A program made the translations under genes and the position numbers. The notes beneath the pieces are model-generated. The model was not told where the DNA came from. It worked only from the letters and a program-made list of their open reading frames with translations, and did not search any database. Shown in pieces: positions 46,446 to 55,135 of a DNA stretch of 64,000 nt; the stretch's first letter is position 1, and every line of letters begins with the position of its first letter. Origin of the DNA: Mesostigma viride (taxonomy: Eukaryota; Streptophyta; Mesostigmatophyceae; Mesostigmatales; Mesostigmataceae); NCBI GenBank assembly GCA_009746045.1, contig RPFO01000015.1, positions 2,840,932 through 2,904,931 on the forward strand, in the 5' to 3' direction.

Positions 46446-46842
46446 AGTTCAGGGGACACGCAGATCGCGGTCGCTTTCGAGAAGATCGCGCGCGTCATGT
46501 CGGAGCGCGCGGACCAGCTGCTGACGAAGATGGACATCCTCGACGTGGTGAACCACCTGGGGACGATGTTGAGCAGCCAGCAGTCGGCGGAGATCGCGCT
46601 GTTCGACTACGGCGAGACGGAGTGGAGGGAGTTCGCGTCCGCCAAGAAGGAGTGGTGGGTGTCTCACCCCCACCGCCAGCAGTCCAACAACAGTCTGGTG
46701 TTCCACTCCAAGCCGACGAGGGATCAGCTCGGGGAGATCTTCGAGATCATGCAGGACTCGGGCGGGTCCGAGCCCGGCATGCTCAACCTGGAGGTCGCGA
46801 AGAGGCGGGCGCCCTGGTGCCGCGGATGCAACCCATGTGGGG
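46446..46842 (+). CDS. Class II ribonucleotide reductase, exon 3
   Basis: Codes SSGDTQIAVAFEKIARVM, MDILDVVNHLGTMLSSQQSA, the EWREFASAKKEWW region and PGMLNLEVAKRRAPWCRG, ending at CNPCG. The Cys of NPC is the thiyl-radical cysteine of class II reductases. The exon ends one base into the Glu codon of the NPCGEI motif. Confidence 0.88.
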
Positions 46843-46847
46843 GTCCG

Positions 46848-47450
46848 TCAACCAATGAATCTGTTCCCTTTGCTTAGGTTTTCGTGTATCCAGAGCGGCT
46901 GGGTGTTCGTGTAATGCAGCCTCTTCAGTTGCTCTTCCATCGTAGCGTTCTCGTACTTGATCGGTATGATATGGTCGATGTGCCACTTTGTTCCCAGGTT
47001 GTCCCACGTCATGCCTTCTTTCCACTTCTTCTCGAGGTGCTCCATGTAGGTTTTCATGTCCGTGCCCAAGTATTCATGTGAGCGCCGTTCTTTCCTGTGA
47101 CCACCCTTTCTCAACACAGCTCTTAGTCTGCTCCTCACTAGACTGGATAGGTAAGAAGGAAGGTCGCAGTATCTGCATTCCCGTTTCAGGACATTTGTGA
47201 CTGGGCAGATCCCAGACCCTTTACAGACTCGACAAATGGACCTTCTTGTTTTGTGTTCGCAAAAGGCACGACCCCCACAATCTCGGCAGTAGTACGCGCG
47301 TTTCAAATGGACACATAGAGTCCGAGGCTGACTGACACCCCCATTGCATTCTTTACATCTCTGCCTTCGTTTGCCGTGAGCACAAACTCCTTTTCCTCCA
47401 CACTCCTTACAAAAATACTTGTTCTTCCTGTGTGGGCATTTCATTGTCAT
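46848..47450 (-). CDS. Zinc-finger/HNH homing-type endonuclease
   Basis: A 200-codon intact minus-strand gene, ATG at 47450. Residues 1-110 hold repeated Cys/His clusters (CPHRKNKYFCKECGG, VCAHGKRRQRCKECNGG and two more diverged units) that look like zinc-binding DNA-recognition modules. Residues 125-200 form an HNH nuclease: WHIDHIIPI (about 156-164), NTQPLW (about 182-187) and NLSKGNRF. This type is common in large DNA viruses and in mobile introns, where it cuts the uninterrupted allele. A second ATG 6 bases on is an alternative start. It lies tail-on against the intron's 5' splice site. No disruption seen. Confidence 0.85.
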   Translation of the reverse strand: MTMKCPHRKNKYFCKECGGKGVCAHGKRRQRCKECNGGVSQPRTLCVHLKRAYYCRDCGGRAFCEHKTRRSICRVCKGSGICPVTNVLKRECRYCDLPSYLSSLVRSRLRAVLRKGGHRKERRSHEYLGTDMKTYMEHLEKKWKEGMTWDNLGTKWHIDHIIPIKYENATMEEQLKRLHYTNTQPLWIHENLSKGNRFIG

Positions 47451-47454
47451 CGTG

Positions 47455-47605
47455 AACGGTTGACATAACTGACAAAACTTTTGTTCGTTTATTGACGAAT
47501 CTCATCGAGACTGCAACCACGTCTCCCAGATCGGCCCCGCTCACGTTTCGCAATGGCTCCATGAAGGACGCGTCGTCCTTCTTGAGGTCGTGGTAGCAAT
47601 TCGTT
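47455..47605 (-). other. Open antisense stretch between the two intronic genes
   Basis: About 50 codons read openly on the minus strand (YHDLKKDDASFMEPLRNVSG, then VVAVSMRFVN) in a frame different from the endonuclease. Protein-like composition, no start assigned. It may be a gene remnant or leader; otherwise intergenic. Confidence 0.25.
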
Positions 47606-47613
47606 TTTGCGTC

Positions 47614-48375
47614 TTACCTCTTAGCGAAATAGTGGTTGTAATACCGGAAGTTTTCGAGTTCCTTGTCCTTTCGGTCAAACCTCGCGTTCATCCATCTACT
47701 GTGAGCTGGACCGTATTCTCGATCCAATGCTTGGTAGCGTTCATACCCCGGATGGCTCTCCATTTCTGTCAATATTCTATTCATGTTTTGATCGGCTGCC
47801 ACTTCTTCCGCTCGTAAACGATCCACGTCCGCCCACGTCGCCGTTCTAGGTACCACCCCATCGGTATCCATGAGTCTCCCCACCGCATTGAGATGCGCCA
47901 TGTCAAACTGTTCGTTCCGGCGCTCGATTTTCCCGCGGGCCTGACGCAGCGCTCCCAGATCTCTCTCGGCTTGCTCTCTCCATCTGTCTACTGCACGGAC
48001 CTGACGAGCGAGGTCTTCGTTTCCCAGGTTCTGTAGCCCTTTCAAAAAGAGTCGGTGGTGTTGGTTATTAAATCGCGTCACGGCCCCGGCGGCCGTATTG
48101 ATAATCTTGTCATGCTTTTCTAACGCTTTCTTCCCTCGTTCCGTCAACAACTTCTTCATGCGCACGTCCGCCTCTTTCCCCATCGCGGTACCCAGGCTCA
48201 ACAGGTCTTTGTTATTCACGTGCGGTAATATCATAAAGTCTTGCATGTCTTCGTTTTCCAAAACCTTTCTAGCTAATCGGTCGTGCATTTTGAGGTGCTG
48301 AGGACATATGTTTCCTTTCGAAACCTTTCTCGAACATCTCGCGCCTGACGACGTGTGGGCGATGCATCTCTTCAT
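47614..48375 (-). CDS. Unknown 253-residue protein with N-terminal Cys/His motif
   Basis: Minus-strand gene, ATG at 48375, stop at 47614. It starts MKRCIAHTSSGARCSRKV with Cys4, Cys14, Cys24 and His27, a short zinc-binding motif often seen at the N-terminus of proteins of large DNA viruses. The rest is charged and mostly helical (VDRWREQAERDLGALRQARG) with probable coiled coil, and ends in a Tyr-rich tail FRYYNHYFAKR. The frame extends upstream without a better start. No enzymatic motif seen. Its place beside the HNH gene in the same intron suggests a shared cassette. Confidence 0.7.
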   Translation of the reverse strand: MKRCIAHTSSGARCSRKVSKGNICPQHLKMHDRLARKVLENEDMQDFMILPHVNNKDLLSLGTAMGKEADVRMKKLLTERGKKALEKHDKIINTAAGAVTRFNNQHHRLFLKGLQNLGNEDLARQVRAVDRWREQAERDLGALRQARGKIERRNEQFDMAHLNAVGRLMDTDGVVPRTATWADVDRLRAEEVAADQNMNRILTEMESHPGYERYQALDREYGPAHSRWMNARFDRKDKELENFRYYNHYFAKR

Positions 48376-48434
48376 TCTCGTGCGTGTATGAATAAATCGG
48401 ACAAAAAAAACGATTTGCGTGTTTGTGCGCGCAG

Positions 48435-48584
48435 AGATCCTCCTCGGAAACAAGTCCTTCTGCAACCTCACGGAGATCAACCTGGTGGCGTTCCATCCGG
48501 GGGACAAGGCGGGTCTGGAGGCCGCCATTGTCTTGGCCGCGAGGATGAACTACCGTCAGACGATGGTGGACTTGCGGGACGAGA
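48435..48584 (+). CDS. Class II ribonucleotide reductase, exon 4 (interrupted)
   Basis: Opens with the rest of the Glu codon and ILLGNKSFCNLTEIN, the conserved strand after NPCGE, then VAFHPGDKAGLEAAIVLAAR and MNYRQTMVDLRDE. At 48585 the LTR of the copia-like element begins, and no more reductase sequence follows in the window. The gene is therefore truncated here unless it resumes beyond 64000. About half of the family's usual length of 700-750 residues is present. Confidence 0.85.
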
Positions 48585-49228
48585 AGTTAGCATTTTGGGC
48601 AACCAATATGCTAAGTGGATGCAGTTTGGAAAGACCTTTCCAACGCCGTGCTGACCGCTTGAAACAGACAAGGGACGAGAAAGATATGAGGTCCCGAAGT
48701 CCTAGCCGTCCGTGGCCGACTAGGGTACAGTCCTCTGGTATAGTGGACAGGACACGTGGCAGGCCGTGCCTGCACAGGCTTAGCCTGTCTATCACGTGAC
48801 TGTGGTCCACGTAGACCAGAGGAGCAGCAGCCTGTGACTGGTGGAATACTGGAGCTGGCACAGGTCTGCAAGGATACTAGGCCTTGCAGGCTTGTGACAG
48901 GTCCTGTACTTCCTAGGTTGCAGAGTCTAGGCAAATCCAGTTCGTCCTGGCTCTGCACTGATGCCAGTGGACGTTGAGGATTTGCTTGCACGCCTGCACG
49001 TGCCTCGTCACACCGATGGGAACGAGGAACAACGCAAAGGATATAGCTTGGTCATGGGGGATGACCAGCTATCTCGGAAAGCACGAACCGTGGGTGCCAC
49101 CTTGGTCGTGGAAGTGCCCATTGTGGTCGTGGCCTGGTGAACAGATTTAAGGTTGCTGCCTTGCAACATTGGCTAAGACGCGCTGTGAAAGACCAAGAGC
49201 TCACATACGTTGGGAGCTCTTTCTAACT
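48585..49228 (+). repeat. 5' LTR of copia-like copy 1
   Basis: 644 bp, starts AGTTAGCATTTTGGGC and ends GAGCTCTTTCTAACT. It matches 57602-58245 closely and 56732-57377 in reverse. Contains internal inverted segments such as CACGTGAC and a CCTTGCAGGCTTG repeat. Ends AGTT/AACT are inverted repeats. Confidence 0.9.
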
Positions 49229-49253
49229 CGTATTATTGTCTCCTTACATCTTC

Positions 49254-50450
49254 ATGTCCAACGTGCCGAGGGAACAGGCCATTGAGCCTTCGCAAAGCCA
49301 AAGCTCGCAGCCGCAGCTTCGGGTAGGAGCCCCGGAGCGAACACGACCTTTTCATCCCTACGCTCATCCGAGCACCGCATCAACCTTCGTCCAGGCGGCG
49401 TACCTGGCAAGGGGGCTGGCGAAGAAAGGTTGGGTGGCAGTTTGCGGAACTGCAGCAGGGCCGGCGGCGAGCGACCCCATTGTGATGCAGATTGAGGCTT
49501 CGACAGCTCCCGGCGAATTGTCGCGAGAGGCCGTCGAAAAGTTTGTGTCGATAAGGGACGAGCTGTCCTCGACGATTTACGGTCTGGAGGTGGCTCACCA
49601 GGGCGGGCACGTGACCGTGTCGCAGCTGGATTTGGCGCGGGAGGCACTGGGCCAGATAGTGGCCATTGGACTGGGAGCAGCGCGACTGTTCAACCATCAG
49701 GTGGCAACTTCTGTGCTGGGCGCGGGAGTTGAAGTCCCGGACGTGATCAGGCAAGCGCAGGCGCGCGAAGTCGACAACCCCTGGTCGTCGGCGGAGGTGG
49801 TTTCGCAAACGTGCGAACACCTCGTGAACATTCTTTTGCAGGAGTCACGGGGTAACGCAGACCGGTGGGTGATAACCACACGACCATTTGGGATTTGGTC
49901 AACACTCGACACACCGCGGGCGGCGGATCGAACCAGAAGCACACGATCCAGTGGTCGAGGTCATCACGGGTCGGGAGGTAACGCCAGAAGACTTCCATTA
50001 CCAATTCGTTGATCAGCCAGAGGGGATCATCGAACGTTCATCTCAGCAGATAGACGAAGGCGACGGTACCGTAGAAGGGTACGCTGCACGACGTCGTGCT
50101 GAGCTGCACGTCCCGCAAGAGCCCGAACACGACTACGGTGGTCGTGGGGCCTGCAACAACAAGCGGGGTGGTGGGACGCGGTGGGTGAAGAACCTTGAGT
50201 GGGATCGCCAGAGTGGGAGCGAGCCCCGGATCCCAGTGGAGAAATCTGCAGACGGGCGACCCGTTAGCAGAGTGCTAGGACCCTACGCCGACGGGGAGGA
50301 CGCCGCTGGCAGCGACGAGGAGCGGCCAGAGACGCCCATCGCAGCCACTGCTCAAGATCGAGCGAGAGCTGGAGGCAGCGAACCAAGCAGGTGCTGAGTC
50401 AGTAGCTGGGACGGTGCCCACGGCATCCCCCAGCGACGCCAGTGCTTGAG
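49254..50450 (+). CDS. Extra ORF upstream of gag, copy 1 (unknown)
   Basis: Starts about 25 bp after the LTR with MSNVPREQAIEPSQSQ. The conserved part covers a helical region (ASTFVQAAYLARGLAKKGW, FVSIRDELSSTIYGLEVAHQ, LAREALGQIVAIGLGAARL) and a Glu/Asp-rich tail that ends GTVPTASPSDASA. Copy 2 has the same ORF, so it is part of this family. Copia elements normally begin with gag; the role of this ORF is unknown. It could be an N-terminal gag part or a separate accessory protein. Confidence 0.6.
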
Positions 50451-50599
50451 GCAGTTCTTCCTTTTTTCCTTCGCCTTATTGTTGTGTCCCCACTTGTATA
50501 TAATGCCTCACGAGTGGCAAACCGGGCGACGGCGACAAGGGCGAGGCGGCGGCACCGGCTGGGGAGAGCCAGGAGCCTGGGAAGGACAAGGAGGCGCTG

Positions 50600-52648
50600 G
50601 TGGGAGAGGCGATCCCAGCCAGCGACGGCGATGGGGGAAAGCGGCCAGGGAGCAAGAGGCGACACGAAGACTCGGTGGAGGAGGCGCGCAAGGCGCGGGC
50701 GACAGGGCCATCTGATGCAATAACGGTGGCGAATGGGCAACCAGCCGTGGAGAAGCGTAAGAGGGACCCCTCCGCTGACGGCAATGGTAAGAGGCCTCAT
50801 GTGGATGTGCTCTCCCCTGTGCCTGCTGGACCAAGTGGTGCTGTTGCTGTGACACCCGCTGTGGTGGAACCAGTGAAGGCGCTGCCAGGGTCGAGACCTC
50901 ACATGAGTGCTGTCACTGTTATGAATGGACAAAAGCCTCTTAACCCACCACTAGCACAGGAAGCTTTGGACAAGTGGCTAGAGGACATGGAGCTTGTTGT
51001 GTTCTCTGTGGACCCCACTGTCAACCTAGTGCAAGTGTTTCACTCGTCCACGTGCAACAGGGACTCGTCAGAGCGTGTCAGGGAGAAGGCTAGGACTGCT
51101 GTCAAGGATAAGCTAACCTGGGCACAGTTCCTGGATGGGTTGAGGGAGGAGTTCTCTGACAAGGTTCTCAACCTCACCAACTATTATAAACATCAGTATG
51201 ACACCTTTGAGATAGTGGGACCTGTGGCAGAGGAATGGGCTAGGCTCAACCGTATCAGGGACAAGGGGGCCAAGTATGGCTTCCTGGTCACAGATAGGGC
51301 CTTGGCAGACTATTTCCTGGACCGTATGGGTTTGAGTGTGGATGGGAGGAACGGTGCCCGCATGTTTCTTAACCAGACTGATGGCTCCTTGCGTGCTCTG
51401 GAGCTTGTAATCCTCAGCATAAGGAAGCCAGATCCTGCCTGCAAGGCTATCCAGTCCCATGGCAGCAATGCCACCTCCGCTGTGCAGGGCCAAGGTGATG
51501 TCCCCGGGTACCCAGCCCGTGATGGGGCAAGGCCTAACAAGCGTAAGCGCTTCAGGCGCCAGAGGCAAGGGGCTCAGGGGGGCAAGGGTGCAGGTTCCCA
51601 AGGAGGGGTTGGGAGCCAGCAAGCTGGTGGTCAGCAGGGTAAGGGTGGCCAAGGGCAAGGCAAGGGCCAAGCTCAAGGCAACCAGGGCAAGCAGGGTGGG
51701 CAGTCTCAGGGAGGCCAGGGGAAGCCTGGCAAGGGTGGGGCTGGGTCTGGGACATCAAGTTTCGTTTAAGTGGCCAGCCGGAGCGGCTGCTTAGGTTTTA
51801 GCGGGCAAGTGTTCGAAGCGCGTCATTGGTGAATTACTAGGGAACTTGGGTTTCCCCGCGAAACTCCAACCGCACGTTCAGATTTCCAAATCTCAAGTAA
51901 AGTTCGGCGCAACTTTCTGAACGGGGGCAGTTGACGAGCAGCATTCCTCCGGACGAATGAATTGCGTTCCATACTTGCGCAAAATTTTGAAAGGTAGCTT
52001 GCGTGCAGCCCTACTAAAATTTGCGCGCACGTTCAGATTTCCAAATCTCAAGTGAATTTCGGCGGAACATTCTGAACGGGGGTAGTTGGCGGGCAGCGTT
52101 CCTCCAGACGAATGAAATGCGTTCCATACTAGCGCAAAATTTTGAAAGGTAGCTTGCGTGCAGCCCTACTAAAATTTGCGCGAAGTGTGGGACTGAAAAT
52201 TCGTAACGGAAACTTTTTGGTAGTTGCCGTCACTTCCTCTTGTGCAAACGTGTGGGAGTGAAAATTCGTAACGGAAACGTTTTGGTAGTTGCCGTCACTT
52301 CATTTTGCGCGAGTGTTGGGCTGAAAATTCGTAACGGAAACTTTTTGGTAGTTGGCGTCACTTCCTTTGGTTCGACTGAAAATTCGCTGAAATTCGCTGA
52401 ATTCGTACCGTAGCCTAATTTTTAGTACCTCGAAGTGACGGGGCACCTAAAAATTTGCCCACAAGTACACTTGGCAGCGCGCTCACTGGGAAAAATTGTA
52501 CAGCCGCTCCGGCGGGCCACTTGAACGAATTGTAATGAGAAGGGTGGAGCATGCTTTGTGTGTGGCAAGGAGGGTCACTGGCGTCGTGAGTGCCCTGACA
52601 GGAAGGCCAAGCCTGCTGGGGCAGGGGGCCAGTCTGGGCAGCAGTGAC
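50600..52648 (+). CDS. Gag with zinc knuckle, copy 1 (contains an inserted element)
   Basis: Basic N-terminus (KRPGSKRRHED), then a capsid-like helical region (LAQEALDKWLEDMELVVFSV, WAQFLDGLREEFSDKV, GPVAEEWARLNRIRDKGAKY), a Gln/Gly-rich linker, and a CCHC knuckle near 52550-52600. The 785-bp inverted-repeat element at 51753-52537 lies between linker and knuckle. Gag forms the particle that packages element RNA. Confidence 0.75.
51753..52537. mobile_element. 785-bp terminal-inverted-repeat element in gag
   Basis: Defined exactly by comparison with copy 2, where GGGA runs directly into AGAAGGG. Ends are inverted repeats of about 37 bp (CAT...TTCGTTTAAGTGGCC...GAGCGGCTG and its partner at 52501-52537). 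No target duplication is visible. Inside, a unit of about 155 bp starting CGCACGTTCAGATTTCC occurs twice (about 51871 and 52028), followed by three units of about 63 bp with CTGAAAATTCGTAACGGAAA. Non-coding, MITE-like; superfamily unknown. Confidence 0.85.
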
Positions 52649-52899
52649 TAGCTACACCATCCCCTGTAAATAGTCAATCACCCCTAGGGGAAGGTGTGCT
52701 GGATGTACATAAGGACGGGGGTGTGCCCCTTGTGCAGCACCAAGGGTGTAAAGATGTCGTTCTTCCACTGGATTGCAATAACAATGCTGCAGCTGAATTC
52801 CCTATGCCTCATGCAGGTGGTGGGTCTCCAGCAGGTGCTGGCCTGGAGGGCTAAGGGACCTTGCTGGAAGGGCCTGGAGCGGTCCAGGGTGCAGGACCT

Positions 52900-53705
52900 G
52901 ACTTGGGGCGTCAGGACGGCCTGCAGGGAAGCCCTGGAACCCCAGGAGTGGATCATGTGTCCCCACACACGGTTCAGACGTCTCGCCAGGTCAGTACTGA
53001 GAGAGTGCTGAGCTATGCTGAGGCTGGCCATAGATTGCATCATATGTTTGGGCATTCTGGGCAGGCAGCAATGTTTGCTTGGAAGCTAGGTAGGGAGCCT
53101 TTGTGGGAAGCTTGCCAGGCTGCTGCTGAGAACTGTGGTTGCCAGGAGAATGCTGTTCACCCACCTCAGTCCCATGCTAGGGAGCCTGCTAGGGAGCGTG
53201 GCGACATCCAGATGGATATCCAGCATATCAGGGGCTTGTATATATTGGTGGGGGTGGACAGATTCAGCAGATACAGACTGATAGACGTTCTGCCTGGTAT
53301 GCAGGAGCACCACTTGTTGTTGGGTATGAAGGCCCTGATCCCAGGCTTTGGGGTGTGCAAGAGTGTGCAGGCAGACTTGCAGTTTGACTGTTTGCTCAAG
53401 CATCAGGACCAGCTGCCTTGTAAGCTGGTAGTAGTCCCCAGGGAGAGTCATGGGCAGCAAGGGGCTGTAGAGAGATCTATACGTGAGGTGAAGACAGTGG
53501 TGCTAGCAGCCGAGTCAGTGCCACTTGTGGCATCTGCCTTAGAGAGGGCAGCCTGGTGTAAGGGGATAGAAGAGCAGCTGAACCACAGGGTTAACTATTA
53601 CTTTGATGGTGTGGCTGTCTCTCCCCTGGCCCTGCAGTATAGCTTATTACCTGAAAACGTGGTGCAGGCCAGTCTTAGGAAGGCAGATGGGTTATTGCCC
53701 AGCTG
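52900..53705 (+). CDS. Integrase, copia-like copy 1
   Basis: An HHCC-type zinc domain (HRLHHMFGHSG...CQAAAENCGC, about 53030-53145) precedes a DDE core: GDIQMDIQHIRGLYILVGVD (first Asp), SVQADLQFDC (second Asp) and SHGQQGAVERSIREVK (Glu). Integrase inserts element cDNA into the genome. Confidence 0.85.
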
Positions 53706-53742
53706 AGACGTAAGGACAAGAACTGGAATGTGCTGAGGCCTC

Positions 53743-54407
53743 AGTTAGCATATTGGGGCACCAATGTGCTAGTTGGATGCAGGATGAGGAGACCTTTCTA
53801 ACGCCGTGCTGACTGCCTGAAACAGACAAGGGACGTGAGAGTTATCAGGTCCCGAAGTCCTGCCGACCAGCGGCGGCGGCAGTGCACACCGAGGCCGCAG
53901 TGGACAGGACACGTGGCAGGCAGGGCCTGCACAGGCTAAGCCTGGACCAGCACGTGACTCAGGTCCATGGAGGCTGAGGGCGCAACGGTCCGGCGACTAA
54001 GTAGAGACCAGTAGGCCAGTCGCGGGCTCTGCAAGGATGCGCATCCGTGCAGAGCTGTGACAGGAACTGGTGATACCTAGTCGCGGAATGTCAGAGATCC
54101 TTAACGCTGCCTGCAGCAAGGATGCAAGGTAGCGGTAAGCAGAGCTCTGGCAAGGTAGCGGTGCACTGTGCGAAGCCGATGGGCGATGCCTTAGGGCACG
54201 ATGGAAATGAGGTTACATAAAGCTATGGCCTAAGGCAGGTCAAGGCAGTTCTTTGCCGACGCACCGTGGTTGTCACTTGGAGTGAGCAAGCCAGCGAGAG
54301 CGTTACCTGGGGCGAGGAGCAAAGGTTGCAAGCTACGCGACCTAGGTCCTAACAGTTGCGACAAGGACCAGGAGCTCATGGCAGCTGCCTGGCCGGCGTC
54401 GCTAAAT
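53743..54407 (+). mobile_element. Solo LTR of a related family inside copy 1
   Basis: 665 bp from AGTTAGCATATTGGGG to GGCGTCGCTAAAT, flanked by the 5-bp target duplication GCCTC (53738-53742, 54408-54412); copy 2 shows the empty site. It shares blocks with the LTR of the host element (ACGCCGTGCTGAC, GGACAGGACACGTGGCAGG) but is otherwise diverged, so it is a sister family. Solo LTRs form by recombination between the two LTRs of a full element. Confidence 0.88.
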
Positions 54408-54412
54408 GCCTC

Positions 54413-55131
54413 AGGTGGGGCTGAAGGTCAGGATGTGGAAGGAACCATCTATTCCAGGCAAGAGGGGGAAGTGGCAGGATGGGGTTGTCACTCGTGTGGA
54501 AGAAGCTAACAGATCTTGCCTGGTGGCTTTGGAAAAGGATCCAAGGCACGTGTACAGGTTGTCCTGGGCTCATGTCAAGGAGAGAAGGCCACATGCAATC
54601 TGGCCTGCAGACGGGCCAGGCCCTCCCAGCTGGGTTGAGGAGCCAGGCCAGAGCCAGGCAGCAGCAGCTAACAATCCTCTGGTGGTGGATGATGGTCTGT
54701 CCCTGCTGGAAGATGACGAGCAGGAGGAGGCTGCTGAAGCAACTGTCACAAGGCCAGAGGGGACGGGGCAGCCACCTAAGGCCCGGGGGCCTCTCATGGC
54801 GGACGTCATCCGAGCTCTCATGCGCAGCAAACATGATCCCAAGGTATCCAAGCTCACGGGGTGGGGGTCGTGCTGGGCAGCTACAATGGAGGTAGATACC
54901 AACTCACAGGTGTCTGTCATCAGGGAAGAGGATGCTGTAGGCTTACAGATGTCCCATCCCAGTTGCCTTGCTGTGTCTGATTTCTCAGGAAAGGTGTCCA
55001 TGAAGATCCTTGGGGAAGTGAGTGTGCCTATCTTAGGGGTGCCCACCACGTTCTGTGTGGTAGAGGGCTATCAGGGGCCTGCCATTCTGGGTCAGAACTT
55101 CTTGTGCATGCCAGGGGTTACTTACAACTGA
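54413..55131 (+). CDS. Post-integrase region and protease-like domain, copy 1
   Basis: First a basic, Trp-rich segment (VRMWKEPSIPGKRGKWQDG, VYRLSWAHVKERRPHAIW) like the DNA-binding end of integrases. After an acidic linker comes a retropepsin-like stretch: WAATMEVDTNSQVSVI, then VPILGVPTTFCVVEG and GPAILGQNFL, the last matching the ILGxxFL motif. In standard copia elements the protease lies between gag and integrase; here it follows integrase. The protease call rests on two motifs. Confidence 0.6.
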
Positions 55132-55135
55132 TGAG

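Larger units (their letters stand above)
46843..48434 (+). other. Intron 3: 1.6-kb intron filled by two antisense genes
   Basis: GT (GTCCGT) at the 5' end and TTTGTGCGCGCAG at the 3' end; removal restores the NPCGE codons exactly. The donor is weaker than those of introns 1 and 2. Two minus-strand genes occupy most of it, the downstream one ending 5 bp from the donor. The insertion point in the most conserved active-site codons, together with an HNH nuclease, is typical of homing elements; the spliceosomal-type borders are not. Confidence 0.8.

Noticed and set aside
46848-47450. EsV-1-7 type cysteine motif in the HNH protein
   Set aside because: The spacing of Cys and His does not fit the C-x4-C-x16-C-x2-H pattern.
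46843-48434. Group I self-splicing intron with homing endonuclease
   Set aside because: A group I intron would follow a U in the exon and end in G; no such borders restore the NPCGE codons, whereas GT-AG borders do exactly.
51753-52537. Spliceosomal intron in gag
   Set aside because: No GT-AG borders reproduce the empty site seen in copy 2; inverted ends fit a transposon.
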